The position numbers and the translations under genes are program-made. The notes below the pieces were generated by a model. That model saw only the letters and a program-made list of their open reading frames with translations, was not told the DNA's origin and searched no databases. Source: Lunularia cruciata (lineage: Eukaryota; Streptophyta; Marchantiopsida; Lunulariales; Lunulariaceae). Taken from it: 64,000 nucleotides of DNA. Location of the stretch: the NCBI GenBank assembly GCA_948567375.1, contig OX419755.1, positions 77,150,931-77,214,930 on the forward strand. Direction: 5' to 3'. This document shows, piece after piece, positions 46,984 through 59,533 of this stretch. The stretch's first letter is position 1, and each line of letters opens with the position of its first letter.

Positions 46984-49900
46984 CTACCTAGCTGGTTGTT
47001 GTTGATTGGGTGCAGAGGGGGGTGGTGGAGGAGGTGGAGGAGCACCGCCAGGAGGAGGAGGACCTTGTTGCCGAGGGGGAGGAGGCATCATACCTTGAGG
47101 AGGTGGTGGAGGCATACCAGGAGGACCCCGTGGAGGCATGCCTTGCATTGGAGGGCCTTGTTGATTCATCGGAGGGGGCATGCCTTGCATATTTGGAGGT
47201 GGCGGTCGCATTCCACCTTGAGGAGGTCCTCTGCCCCAAGGAGGTGGGGGACCTCCCATTCCCATGGGTGGAGGGGGTCTCATACCATGGTATCCATGGG
47301 GAGGTGGACCAGGGGGCGGTGGCATATTAGGAGGTGGTGGCCCAGGTCTAAACTGTGGTGGGGGTGGCATGCCACCTTGTGGAGGCATTCCCCCTTGTTG
47401 AGGAGGTTGATTGCCCCAAGGTGGAGGACCAGAACCAGGTGGCGGCATTTGATGAGGGCCTTGATTTGGTTGTCCACCAAAATGACCAGGTGGGCCTTGA
47501 GGTGGTGGAGGCTGAGATGGAGGACCTTGCTGAGGAGGGGGTGGAGGCATTGGAGGAGGCCCATTGCCGAATGGTGGTGGAGGTGGTAACATATTGCCAT
47601 TAAGGCCGGGAGGAGGACCCATGTTTCCATTAGATTGGGGTGGAATGGGTGGTGGCCCTGCACCTGCAACAGGAGGCCCAACAATGGATGGTGGACCACT
47701 TGCAAACAAGGTATGTGGTCTATTCTTCTGAGCGTTAGGATTGCTAGCAGCCAACATTCTCTCTGCATTCAAGAAGAAAACTCAATTAGCAAAACGGCTT
47801 AGACAGCGTTGAACTTTATCATAATACGATCATAGAAAGGGTATCAATGTACTCTCTCTACACTTGTTTCTTCTCTGGTCTTGGTAGACAATACTCTTTC
47901 TGTACAAAGGAGCTATACCGAAATAGTAGAATCTAGAACGTACCTGCTGGGGTACCATGTCGTTCTCCCTTAGTGTCCTTCTTGTAGGCGTAAGAAACAG
48001 TAATTGGGCGATTGCAAAGATATTGCCCGTTCATGGCCTGTGTGGTTACATCAAGCAAGGGCGGACACAAGTAAGATCATATACTTGACGTATGAGACTG
48101 AAAGTAAAGAGTAACGATGCCAGCATATACTCAAGATTTTTTACCCATGTAGGACCTTCCTGTTGACTTCCTCTGCTTCCAGGATACCCTCTCTCCTAAT
48201 TCTTACCGCCTTGCTCTCTGTCCTTTTCTTCATATTTACAAAGGAAGAGTGCTTCACATGTACACCTTAGCATTGGGGAAATATTACCTCAATAGCTGCA
48301 TCTGAGGCTTCAAACGAATCATAACTGATAAATCCAAAACCGCGAGAATTTCCTGAATCCGGATCTCTCATAATCTGAAATTGAGTTTACACACTGATCA
48401 GTCGAGATACAAACTTGTGCAGGGATCTTGTCGAATATCACCCAAAATGCAGACAGATGAAACACCAGGTAGACTTTTGGAGACACCACTCTCCCACCAT
48501 AAGCAACTAGCACCAAGCTGTCTAGTTAAAGACGAGTTTCAGCGTGATTTGAAAGAGAGCAAAAATAAGTGGAGACTACCTTAGGGTTGGTGACGATTAC
48601 ACCGAAAGCACTAAATGTGTCATAGAGCAGTTTCTCGTCTACGTCCTGCAAGAGACAGAGATATCAAAGTGCTTAACATTAGAACTTGTTCTTTAGTTTA
48701 TAAAGCACATGAAGGGACTGTACTCATAAAGGAGCTTCCTCCTCTTCTGTATTCAATGAGGAAAGCTCTTCCTTTGCTCCCACTACTGCAATTTCACCTA
48801 CTTGTAAGTATGCCTTTTAGATCCTTATAGGCTCCTGTACTTCTTTATCCTTCGTTTGTTTAATAAATTATTTCGATAGTATCTCATGTGAATCCATCTC
48901 GATTGGCCTCCCTGCGATATAATTTGCTGAGGATGTATGTATCCGACAAAAGGCCATGTTCAAATCCCTAAGATTGCGGGAAATTCTTCAGTCCAGTCTA
49001 ATATCCCTCGGGTACACCTTATGTCGCTAGCTGTCTCCGTGGCAGGAGATGTAATGGGAGCAGAAGCTGTCCATCGCAGGAGATGTGTAGTGTATACATT
49101 GGTGTACCAAGGTAAGAAGGTCAATTTTAGGAACAGATTGAATAAGAGAACTATGTTTCACAATTCATTTTCTCCTTGATAACGAATGAATGTGCATCAG
49201 AAACTTCGCCTGCCCTACTTAGTACACCTCGTGCATCTGTGACATGTAAATACAAGCAAGTAAATCTCCTTCAGACCAAAGAACCAAATTTGCTGACCGG
49301 GCAATCTTTAAATGAGGATGAATGTATGAGATGTGGTCGTGGTCAGGACGCAGACTCTCTCCAGCACATGTACGCCCCGTTCTATATGAGCACACATGCT
49401 CGCAAACACTGACAGTATCCCAAGAGCAGTTCGATTCAAGGTTTTGCTTGGGAACCTTAATTTTAAGGAGGATGAGTAGAGATGAACATACTGGATCGAG
49501 ATTTCCAACGAACAGATTGGCACCAACATCCAAGCTCTTCTTGTCCTGAGAAGCCTGTAAGATCAAGAATTTTTTCATAAGTACTTGGTATGAGATAGAA
49601 ACACATCATACTTACTTAAAACCTGTAACTCCGACCCCGTTGATGTCAAATAGTGTTGACCAAAGGGCTGACGTTTTCTGTGTGAACCCCAAATTTCATC
49701 CAAGGAAAGATAGAGCAACTACTAATTCGAATATTACCTTATTCACCCGGATTGGCTTTCCGTATAATTTGATCATATTAAGAATCTTAATAGCCTGCAG
49801 AAACGGCAATCACAACTTAGTTGTAAGACCATTCCTGTCCTAAGCCTCAAGAATTCGAAATTCTTCGTCCATACACCAGATGGCAGGACCCGTATCGTTC

Positions 49901-51194
49901 ACAGTAGCACTTGATTCGTCCAGGAAACCTCCTTGCTAATCACGAAACTCAACATCTGAGTCAAACTCTGAATGTAGTATTGGACTGGTAGAATTGTCCG
50001 CTCAATCCCTTTTCAGCCTTCTTTTCCGCGACTGATACTTGTTTACAACTTAGTTGCAGTTCAACAAGGTTAGAAGTTCACAAGTATGCTATACATACAT
50101 CTTCACTTCAGGAATAAGAAGCCGGACACAGTCCAATCCACGCTCTTTGAGGAAAGGGACATCCTACACTTAAAATCATATAGATAAATACTACAAAACT
50201 ATTTGAGCATGCATAGATGGTCCTTTGCTTCACTCCACCGCAAAGAGGAAGAGAGTATCATGTAGAATATGGCCCTGATAAGTGAGAAGTGAACGCGTTC
50301 GTGGACCAGAGGAGCCTGCTAAGATTCACAATTCAATCTTCTGAATCTTACTACGCAGTGAAACGTGGGAAGTAACACTTCGTAATCTACTCACCAAACA
50401 GACCAATACCCACTTACTCCACAGTATGAAGTTGGCTATGCTTCTTAGAAGCAGCTGAAAATGTGAAAAATGACCATATGCTGTTTAACCTTCAGATACT
50501 TACATAATCCGCATCCTCCTCGCTACGGAACTCCACAAATCCATAACCCTGATGAAGGTTCGTGACCCTGTCCTTCGGGACGTACACATTCACTACAAAG
50601 CACATTAATCAACCAGGAGTATATTAGAGATATGATGTACGGAGTACTCTCTCTGGAGAATCCGGTCCTGAACGCTTTTGCCACGAACACTCTCAAAGAC
50701 GCTACTCAGCACCTGATAAACCCTAAAATGTGGGTTTGGGGAGTTTACTTCAAAATTCAGGGGAGAGCTGAACCAGGCAATGCAGAGGGCAGGTACTCAC
50801 CAACAGGTCCTGCCTGAACAAACAGCTCCCACAGAAGCTCCTCCGAAACCTACATGAGAAGAAATAAAGTCGAAGCGAGCATGAAGTATAAGCTATCCCA
50901 GTCGTATTTTAATTACGCAAGGCCATCGACCGTGAGGAAAAAACATCTCTATTTGAACTTGAAAATTTGCTATGAGCAATTATTAATAATCCCGCATTGT
51001 TCCTTATCTAAATCTGCACAAAATTGGAAAAAACCGTAGCACGAAAGGAAACGCAAAAATCAAGACCATGAAGGTTCCCGGGCGGTCACCTGAGCATCCA
51101 GATTTCCAACATACGCAGTAGCATCCTGGTTTCTCTCGGCGGCATGCTGACCCAAGAGATTTGCGCCCACACCCGGTGTAATCCGGGTTGTCAT
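46984..51194 (-). CDS. SF3B4: Splicing factor 3B subunit 4 (SF3B4/SAP49), nine exons
   Basis: Nuclear spliceosomal protein of the SF3b part of U2 snRNP; it binds pre-mRNA just upstream of the branch point and pairs with SF3B2. Coding exons: 51090-51194, 50801-50849, 50504-50592, 49738-49794, 49492-49554, 48580-48645, 48288-48374, 47944-48037, 46984-47762. All introns are GT-AG; the sum is 1389 bases, 462 residues. It starts [20 protein letters not shown] as in other plants. RRM1 spans about 26-100 (RNP2 AYVGNL 27-32, RNP1 QGYGFVEF 66-73); RRM2 about 113-190 (LFVGNL 114-119, RGFGFISY 154-161). After [12 protein letters not shown] comes a Pro/Gly/Met-rich tail (about 225-462) made of PPPxGM-type repeats, longer than in Arabidopsis but normal for the family in animals. 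No break is seen; it looks functional. Confidence 0.97.
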
Positions 51195-51560
51195 TCTTTT
51201 CCTCCTCCGCGGCAATCAAATCTGAACGAAAAAATCAAACAATTTAGCATTGACAACAGCGTTGACACAACTCGAGTCTTCCTCAATAATTTTACTTCTC
51301 CAATAACTTTGTCAGTACATTGAAGCACATCAGAACAACTAACCCTGTCACGCAGAAGAGTTCATGCGATCAAATTGTTACACTTCGGCAGCGAAGCATA
51401 GCTGCGCAGTGGAGCTTGGAGGGTTCCATCGGTCCAGCCTCGGTCGATCCTCCCGGTAGTCTCCATACAAAGAAATCCCAGACGTCCGGCTGCCTAGGAC
51501 GGACGCATCCGGATTTTTCCGTCCGATCGATGGACGCATTCTAGTCCATCATTTTAAACT
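51195..51560 (-). promoter_or_regulatory. SF3B4 leader and promoter region
   Basis: Before the ATG the minus strand reads TTTTTTCGTTCAG at 51222-51234, a good 3' splice site, so a 5'-UTR intron with 27 bases of leader after it is possible. No TATA box stands out. Moderately GC-rich, as expected of a housekeeping promoter. Confidence 0.4.
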
Positions 51561-52700
51561 GCCTGTGATGCTTGACGTTTGTCCTTTACTATGTACCAAG
51601 GCGGGGTTTCAGGAAAAGTTCGACGAACTTCTGTATATTTTCATATGGGTTTTTCCGAAGCGTTAACTAAATCGGTATGGGGTGGGAGGTGGAAGGAAAA
51701 AAAGGACCCACTACCAGTTTTCATAGAGTTTTCTGTTCTGTTGGCACACCGCAAAGTATTAATTACAATTTAGGGTTATAAAAGTATTTGGTTGAGAGTG
51801 AATCTGGTTGATGCTGGTTGTCACCCAATGTAATTTAGAATTAAATGAGATTTCACCAGTAGTAGTTTGATGTTGCTCATAGTTGCTCAATGATGCTCCT
51901 TGGTGCCGCTTGATGGTGCGCGGTGGTTCTGCATCCAAATGTGAGCGTGCATGCAATGCACTGCAATCAAATACTTGATCTCCAATTGCTAAATTTTTGT
52001 TGCATTTTTGGAGTAAATTTCCTCAACCTTCAATCAATTTCTTTGTTGTAGTATGGCAAGAAGGATCATTTTCCATAACCCGTGCTATCTCCCTTGTTGC
52101 ATTAATTTATGGAAATGAACTACCACACCGATGCAAAACTACAAAACCAGCCGGTTTAGTTTACTAACAGCAGCATTTATTCACAAATAGTGTATTTTAA
52201 ATTTGAATTTGAATTTGAATAGTTGAGATCATCATTTTAGATCCACCAAATATCTCATAAATCACACTCTAAGAATCACACACCAAAAAACCATGGCAAC
52301 TCTCAAGAAGCCACATCACCTCTTCTAACAATCACTTATTTCAATACGGTAATCCTAACATTCATAATATAGCACCTAATTTTTATAAATGAAGATGTTT
52401 ATAAATGAACACAACTTGCACTAGATACATCGTAATACAATTTACAGGGCATTCATTCATTAGCACCTCATCTCCTTACAAATTTCACTAAAAATAATTA
52501 CAAAGTCCATTATTTATCCCATATACATTTGTCTACATTATTTTTGAAACCCCTATTATTTCTATGTATATATCTTATGGTCTACAAGGTCCATATGAAA
52601 AGAATAAAATTTGATGGGAAGATATTATCAAGTCGTACACGGATAAAACCTAAGGGTAAAATAGGATTAGGTTTTAATGGTATTTGATCATCCTATCCCA
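51561..52700. other. No gene seen
   Basis: Intergenic; contains three GAATTT-type 6-base units at about 52200-52220. Confidence 0.5.
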
Positions 52701-52711
52701 TTCGATCACCC

Positions 52712-52880
52712 TGCCCTATTGCACCATCTATAAGGTGCGATAGGGCAGATTTCTCATATTAATACTATTGGGACCTTGCTCTATATTAACTCTTTTATCT
52801 CCACTTTGTACAGATTGATGAGGTCTTCTCATCCTTCATGTGTTCTATGTGGTCACCTTTTCCTTTATATAAAGCAAAAG
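52712..52880 (+). repeat. LINE 3'-end fragment, plus orientation
   Basis: GGTGCGATAGGGCAGATT...ACTATTGGG and then GATGAGGTCTTCTCATCC match the 3' side of the LINE at 40130-40010 (opposite strand). A 14-base inverted repeat (52712-52725 and 52734-52747, one mismatch) lies at its left edge. Confidence 0.65.
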
Positions 52881-53084
52881 CTAGTTAGATTGTTCATTTA
52901 TAGACTATATCAACTAGTTTTCTTTATAGAAGAATGGATACATATTATCTAAAGTAAATTATAATAGAAGAATGAAAATGATCCTCTCTATGGTCTAGAA
53001 TAGCACATTTTTGTGCAATCCCTAACAAAAATGTTGAACTCCATATACTTCTCAGACTAAAGGAGGAAAGAGATAATCTTACCA

Positions 53085-53500
53085 CATATCTCTATACTTG
53101 GAGATCTTGGTTATTATGGCTCCGCTTACTACCTAACTAAACATAATTCCAATGCTAGGAGAACAAAGAAGTAACCTGAATACACTCTCATGTACTTGGA
53201 GAATTTGGCTATTGTCACTTTGCTTATTGCATATCTAGGTGGATAGGTAATCACTCCATTCAAAATTGCATTATATTTTGAACATGTAATGACAAAATTC
53301 ACTACCATAACTTAATCATCTCAATTTGAAAGCAATTTTGCACTACTTTATGTTGTTTCTAATGCATACTACACACTAGGAGGACAAATAATCACTCCCT
53401 TAAAATTGCATTGTGTGGGACTTGTAACTTAAAATTCCATTGCTTTAACTTAATTATCTCAAATCATATACAAGTTTGCTTTATCTTATAATGTTTGCAA
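53085..53500 (-). pseudogene. Degraded LINE endonuclease fragments, minus orientation
   Basis: Aligns to 40370-40610 of the LINE: ACTTGGAGA.TTTG, TAATCACT, then the CATAAC-TTGATCAATTTG and AAGCATAC blocks. Part of the segment is repeated (about 53370-53500). C-to-T-type decay is strong compared with the 40-kb copy. Too decayed for any reading frame. Confidence 0.6.
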
Positions 53501-55950
53501 TGCATATTAATGCTTCCTTTGTGAAGTATCCACTCTTTCTTACCATTGCAAACATTTGATAGCATCATGTGTAACTATTTTTTATCTTCCATAAGTGCTA
53601 TGGAGGTCTAATTTTTTTTGAAGTATTCTCAATTAGCTCAAATAAGTCCTTGAGGTAGGATAAGAATGCATCTTGAGGTCAATCCCTTGCTAATTGTAAT
53701 CCTTAGGCTCAATTGGGTGATATGCATACCTCTATGACTCAAATAACTATGTGAGAAGCAAAGCAAGGAATACCACTTCATACATTCACAACTTGGAAAT
53801 GAACTCAACAATATTCAAAGAATTAGTGCAAAAGGTAGTTCTTCAATCATGATAACAACTAGATTTCTCAAGCATAAATCATATGCACAATTACAAGAAT
53901 TAGCTCTCATAACCATACTAGAATTTTTTAGTTTGTGGACTAAACCATTTGCCAAGCAATTGAGTCTTAAAAATAAGGTTCTCTTATAAACAAATGAACT
54001 AATGATTGAGGATTCACCAATAGAAGAATGATTGAAGAACCTTGTACAAAGAGCCAAGCCTACTTATATATGGTTTCCATCCTAAAAGTAATTTTCTATC
54101 TCACTCTTAAAAATATTTTGCTTGTGGCCACCACCTCTTTCACACACTACAATATAAATGCCTAAATTAGACACTCCTATCCTTAGGTTCTTTATACAAA
54201 TATACATTCCTTGATCTAGCTAGAATGGTCCTTTTAGCTTCAATTACTCCTTGTCTCCAATTACTATACAGTCTCATAGAAACTAATCCTGTACCTAAAA
54301 TACACAAGCCTATTATCACGTTATGTAGCCAATGAAAGAGTAGTTTAGTCCAATTTATCTTCATATTATTGGAATAAATTGTATGACAGATCCCATGGTT
54401 GAGCTATTGCCATGCAAGAAATGTATGCACATTTAAGTGAATGGCCACACAGATTATGATTGTGTTCTCTTTGAGTTTTTTGATGTATGTAGGTGGTTGA
54501 GATTTAATGAACATGGTGTATTTTAGTTTTAAGAAGCTTAAGTAGGAAAAAGACATTGAGAGTGAGAGTTGTACTAGAGTGTGTGAGCTAGACCATGAAA
54601 AGAAGAGTTAGAAAAAGAGATATTCTACACTCCTAATCTACCCATTGCAAATGATTTTCTCATCAAGCTTCAAATTTTGCACCATGATCACTTTTGAGCT
54701 TGGATAGTAGCACATTTTGGGCTTACGTTTATAAAATTGTTAATGGAAACCACATTCTTATTGTCTCTCTTGTGCTTACTTATAGATAGGTTTGGGACTT
54801 GACAGCTTATGTGCTCTTGTAGAAGGAAAATTACTTAACTTTGTTCAAGAACTTCAAGGTGGAGTTGTGGGGTCCATGTGTCCAAAAGGAAATGCTAAAT
54901 GATAAAACAATAAAAATTGAATCCCAATAAGAAAAGTTGAGAGGTTTTTGACATTTTGGAAGAGTTAGATAAAGGCATTTGAGAAGAAAAGACCACAATT
55001 GGAGAGAAGTACTAATAAGCTATGGTTTGAAGACAAGAAGCAAGAGATCTAAAAGAAATCTAAGTGCAATATGATCAATTGAACAAGGGTGGTGAAATTC
55101 ATACCTAGGAGCACAAATTGGAAGATTGTGAAGGTTTCATCATACTTTTTCATAGTTTATCAACGGATTTGAGAAGTAGACAAACTACTAGTTGTGTTGA
55201 GCTTAAGAAAAATTACTTTTGAGTTAATCTCAAATCTGATCCAATCAATTGAAGTTCTAGTATTGAAAATCAAAGTGTTAGGGAGGAGATTATGATCAAA
55301 TTTGGTGGTTTTTGTTACTTTTCAAGCTCTAATTTGAATCAGAATATTTCTAGTATTATTGGTGGTTAGGTCTTATACCTCTATGCAAAGGTTTCATGTG
55401 AATTCTTTAAATAAAAAAATTAGTGTCTTGGATCAAGTATACTTGGATTTGTATACCTCAAAAGTTAGCACAACTTGGAAATTGATCTATGCCTAGGGAT
55501 TGGAGTTGAATTCAAATTCAAATTTCATAAAAGTTTAGATAGAATTATAACTAACTATTATGTAAAATCTAGTTGACTCAAGATTATAGAGAGATCTTAT
55601 CTAATGCAACAATCTCTTTTGCAAATATTATCATAATCTCTAAGGAATTCTCCTATCTACAACTCCAATTGAGTGACAATTCTCTCATTTGGGATCAAGA
55701 TTGAGGATTTTCAATTTGGCAGATTATTCTTGAGGATTTATCCAAACTTTTGAATAAAATATTTGGTGAGATTTTACCAAGAACCAAGGTTGGACCTTTG
55801 ATTAGGGTTTGGACTACAAACACTAAACCAAATTCAAGAGTTTCATAAGAGCTATAGAACTTAGATGGTAGCTTGCTTACCTTGTAAAATTTCCATTAAA
55901 TCATAAACCATTTAAATTAGAGCTACACAAAGGAATGTATCTCAATGAGT
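53501..55950. other. No gene recognised
   Basis: Two short open stretches on the minus strand (53815-54057, 54167-54364) match nothing I recognise. Probably old repeat. Confidence 0.45.
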
Positions 55951-55955
55951 CTTGT

Positions 55956-56695
55956 TGTAATACCAAGAGCTAGCCATATGATCTAGATGTGAAATTCGGT
56001 TTGGTAACATCTAGAATGATGTTATACCTGATGGTTGAAATAGATCAGATAGAAGTATCACCAAAATAGTACTTCTACTAATAGGGCAGAAACCGAAATA
56101 GACTTGAGAACCTTAGAACCAATAGCTAGACATATGATTTAAAGGTGAGAATTGGTTTGGTAATATCTGGAAGGATGTTACACATGATGGACTAAACAGA
56201 TCAGAAAGAGGTATCACCAAAAGGGGACTTCTACTAATAGAGTAGGAACCGAAATATGCCTGAAATCTTTGAAGGCAATTTTGGAGGCCTAAACGGATGA
56301 ATTAGGCCTCAAAAATGTGCAGATTCCCCCCCCCCTACTAAGGAGGCCTGGCCTTTGGCCCCCCGTACTTGGTCTCGTCGAGAGCTTTCCAACTGTACCT
56401 TATTCATGTGATTCTGAGATTCCTACAAGAAGATTCCCTAAAAGATTCCCTTTGGTCAAAGCTTGTTTGACCAACCAGATAGGGCCTAGACCAGACATGT
56501 TACCCATCCAAGTAAGTAATCCAAGGGTGGAGCTTGCTGACATGTCACCTATCTATGTCCCTAATCCTATGGTGGAGCTTCCTTGGCGGAGATCCTCTTT
56601 GTCTATATAATAAAGAGAAGGTGCTCCCTTGAGGCATCGATTGTTTGAGTGTGCAATCTGTGTTTTCTCTCTTCTCTAGTCCTTGGAGTATTGCA
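55956..56695 (+). repeat. Solo LTR of family D (740 bp) with TSD CTTGT
   Basis: TGTAATACCAAGAGCTAG...GGAGTATTGCA, flanked by CTTGT at 55951-55955 and 56696-56700. Shares with element D LTRs the blocks ACCAAAATAGTACTTC, GAATTAGGCCTCAAAAA, TTGTTTGACCAACCA and TATATAATAAAGA. The first 150 bases are present twice in tandem (from about 55976 and from about 56121). Confidence 0.92.
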
Positions 56696-56700
56696 CTTGT

Positions 56701-57890
56701 ATATACTTCCTAACAAAAACACATAAAAGTCCAACTCTTGGAAGCAACACATGAATTATAGATGGAGAACATGCCTTAGATAGAGAAATTGTTCTTTGAT
56801 GCACAAGCTTATAAAAATCATGGAGAGTTGTTGTCAATTTGCTTTTGGTTGGATCTTCTTTGTGGTTTGTGTGCTTAATTATATGCCCAATTGGCTTGGA
56901 TTGGTGTGCGGGCATTGTTCTTAGGTTTCTTTTCCTTTAGAGTGTTTCATATTCTCCATGGTGAAGGTGAAAGTGATGTCCATCAACCAAGAGTGCATGT
57001 TTTGATGGTAGGTCAAGTTGCCTTCTATTCCGCTACTTGATAAAAGGAACACTAAAAACAAGGATAAAAGGTTATGATGGTTTTGGCAAACAAGTGGGCT
57101 CAAACTATTAGTGATAGGTCTACACATAACCTCCTATCTATAAGCTCCATAGTTAGGTACTGAATGCGTTCATAGAGAGAGAAAAGAAACATATGACACC
57201 ATAGTTACTTTTCACACATATCTCATGGGATGTTAGGATCTTGTAAGGCATCTTCATCCTACATTTCTCTTTTATACACTCCCATAGAAAGTAATCTCCA
57301 TACTTGATATTTGGCCTTTTTTCACTCACTAACAACCACCAAAAACAACCAAACACCACCCACTACCAAGAACCCATTTGAGTACCAATGCTCTAAATAT
57401 CAAGGCACCTCACACAAAAATTTTGCTTAATCAAGAAGTAGAGAATAAAGTGGATCTAATCACAATAAGTCCAAATGATAACACTCCATCTCACATATCC
57501 AATTGGATTGACTCCACTAAAATTTGACATTTGATGTAATAGGAGCATTTATCTACTCTTACGCTACAAAGGTCACCAAGGATGGGATCAATTGTCTTCT
57601 CTTAGCTGAAGCCAAAGCTACATAAATATAAATACAAATCCACTAGTCTTTATGATAACAAGTAGTGATGGAATAATTGACTAGAGCACTAATCTAGGAA
57701 ACAAAGATCCAAGGTTCAAGCATGTTGCACACAATATTGAAAGTTGGGTTGATTTTACCAAAAGATTATTATAAAATCATCTTAATTGGCCTCATGTCAT
57801 TAGTTAGCTATTTGGCTCCTCTAGTATTTATATCATCTTTAACCTATGCCTCAAGACTTTAAGTATCAAAATTTAAAGCCAAATAAGGTC
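56701..57890. other. No gene seen
   Basis: No protein or repeat identified. Confidence 0.5.
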
Positions 57891-57894
57891 TTTC

Positions 57895-58100
57895 TTCTTG
57901 CTAATTTAAAACCTCTCTCATTTGGCTAACCTTTGCCAAATTTGACAAACCTCTAAATTGAGCCAACCTTAGCCAAATCAAACCTTGATTTAGGAATTCA
58001 AAGGGGAGATAGGAACCCCTAAATCTAACCAATTTGATCTCCTTCTTTGCCAATTTCCCCAATTTGGTAATTGTTAACTTCCAAATCAAACCCTCTTCAC
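57895..58100. repeat. Unit X, copy 1 (left of family G LTR)
   Basis: Matches 58646-58870 (CTAACC TT.GCCAAA, AAATCTAACCAATTTGA, CTCCTTC). Each copy adjoins a family G repeat. Confidence 0.55.
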
Positions 58101-58645
58101 TATCTTGCATATATACATCACTATACAACATACATTGCTATCAATATCACACACTGTAGAAGCACAACTCACACATAATTCATACATGGACTCTCAAGTG
58201 CCATAATAATTAGATTGTTTACATAACTTGAATCACACTCAATCAGATTAGTACTTGACTTGTTACTCCATAGTTTGCCAACAATTGAGCACTGATTACA
58301 ATCAAGCCACACCCACTCTAGCTAAGAGAATCCAAGTAATATTTGCCGGCCTCTATCCATCATAGCCAAGAACTCAAAGGCTCAACATCAGAGAAGTGAG
58401 CTCTTTGGAGCTGCACTTCAAAAGTATATCCCTTGGTCTCCAACCCTAATGGTCTCATTGATGACACATCTAACGGTGCACATGATGCTAAGTGAAAATA
58501 GGCTCCACTATGTAGTTAGTACCCCAAACACAAACTCTGATTGTCAACAAGTAGTCTATGAGTAACTACCAAAATACTCTTGACTAACAACATTACTACT
58601 CCAAAGTACGAGCAATCTAGGTGTGATGCTACAAATGGCATGACA
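58101..58645 (-). repeat. Family G LTR, copy 2
   Basis: Aligns end to end with 20777-21333 (shared AGAAGCACAACTCACACATAA, CAATCAAGCCACACCCACTC-type and AACATCAGAGAAGTGAGCTC blocks), ending AATGGCATGACA. No target duplication is evident. Confidence 0.75.
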
Positions 58646-58870
58646 CTAATCTAGCTAACCTTCACCAAAATTCACAAACCTCCAAATATTGTGAACTTCT
58701 ACCAATTCAAAACCTAACTCAAGAAGTCAAAAAGGAGGTGAGCACTCCGAAATCTAACCAATTTGACCTCCTTCACCAAATCCTTTACCAAATTTGGCCA
58801 ATTTCCTCTTGTTAGTAGTTGGTGATTTCCAAACCTCTAATTTAGGAGGATGATTTCTCCAATCTGACCC
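58646..58870. repeat. Unit X, copy 2
   Basis: Second copy of 57895-58100, see that entry. Confidence 0.55.
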
Positions 58871-59192
58871 AATTTTGATATTGGCTAAATTTGTGAGGCC
58901 CAAGCAACAATCAATCTCTCAAATTGGCCAGTCTAATAAATGAAATTGGACATCAAATCTTCAAATTGATCTTAATTTTGGGAAATTTGGGCAGTGCATC
59001 CGCACATTGTCTCTCTAACTATCAAAACTAGAGCAAGCTCCATAATTATTCCATGCACGATCCACTCACAAAGAAATCAAGCACAATGATCAAAGGTACT
59101 AAAAATCTTTCAAGTTTAGAAATACCACTAATGCCTATACTTCTTGTATCCAATTTCCCCCTTACTCGCTTCTTTGATGGCTCTAATTACAT

Positions 59193-59533
59193 TATCAAGC
59201 CATATTCACTCTAGTTATGTGATTCCACTTGATGCTTAGTGGCCTCTATCCACCATAACCAAGAGCTCAAAGGCTCAACATCAAAGAAGTGAGCTCTTTA
59301 GAGCTACACTTCAAAGTATAAGCTAAAACAACTTGGAAATCCAACCCTAATGGTGCCTTTTGTTGTCCATTTGATTGTGAAAATGGTAGCTCTAAAATTA
59401 TGATCAATAGCACTAACATGAAATCTGGCCATCACTAAGTAATCTTTGAGCAATTATTGGGTTAGCCATGACTACAAAAACTAACACTCCAAAATCCAAG
59501 CAAACTAGCTTTGGCATTGCAAATATCATGACA
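59193..59533 (-). repeat. Family G LTR, copy 3 (partial)
   Basis: Aligns to the second half of copies 1 and 2 (GGCCTCTATCCACCATAACC, CTCAACATCA.AGAAGTGAGC), ending ATATCATGACA. Confidence 0.7.

Noticed and set aside
46996-47589. Long plus-strand reading frames rich in Arg/Trp opposite the SF3B4 tail
   Set aside because: They are shadows of the proline/glycine-rich coding repeat (GGTGGAGG on the plus strand); low complexity and no family match.
53815-54364. Two short minus-strand ORFs as host genes
   Set aside because: No start context, no splice structure, no recognisable domain; they lie in decayed repeat sequence.
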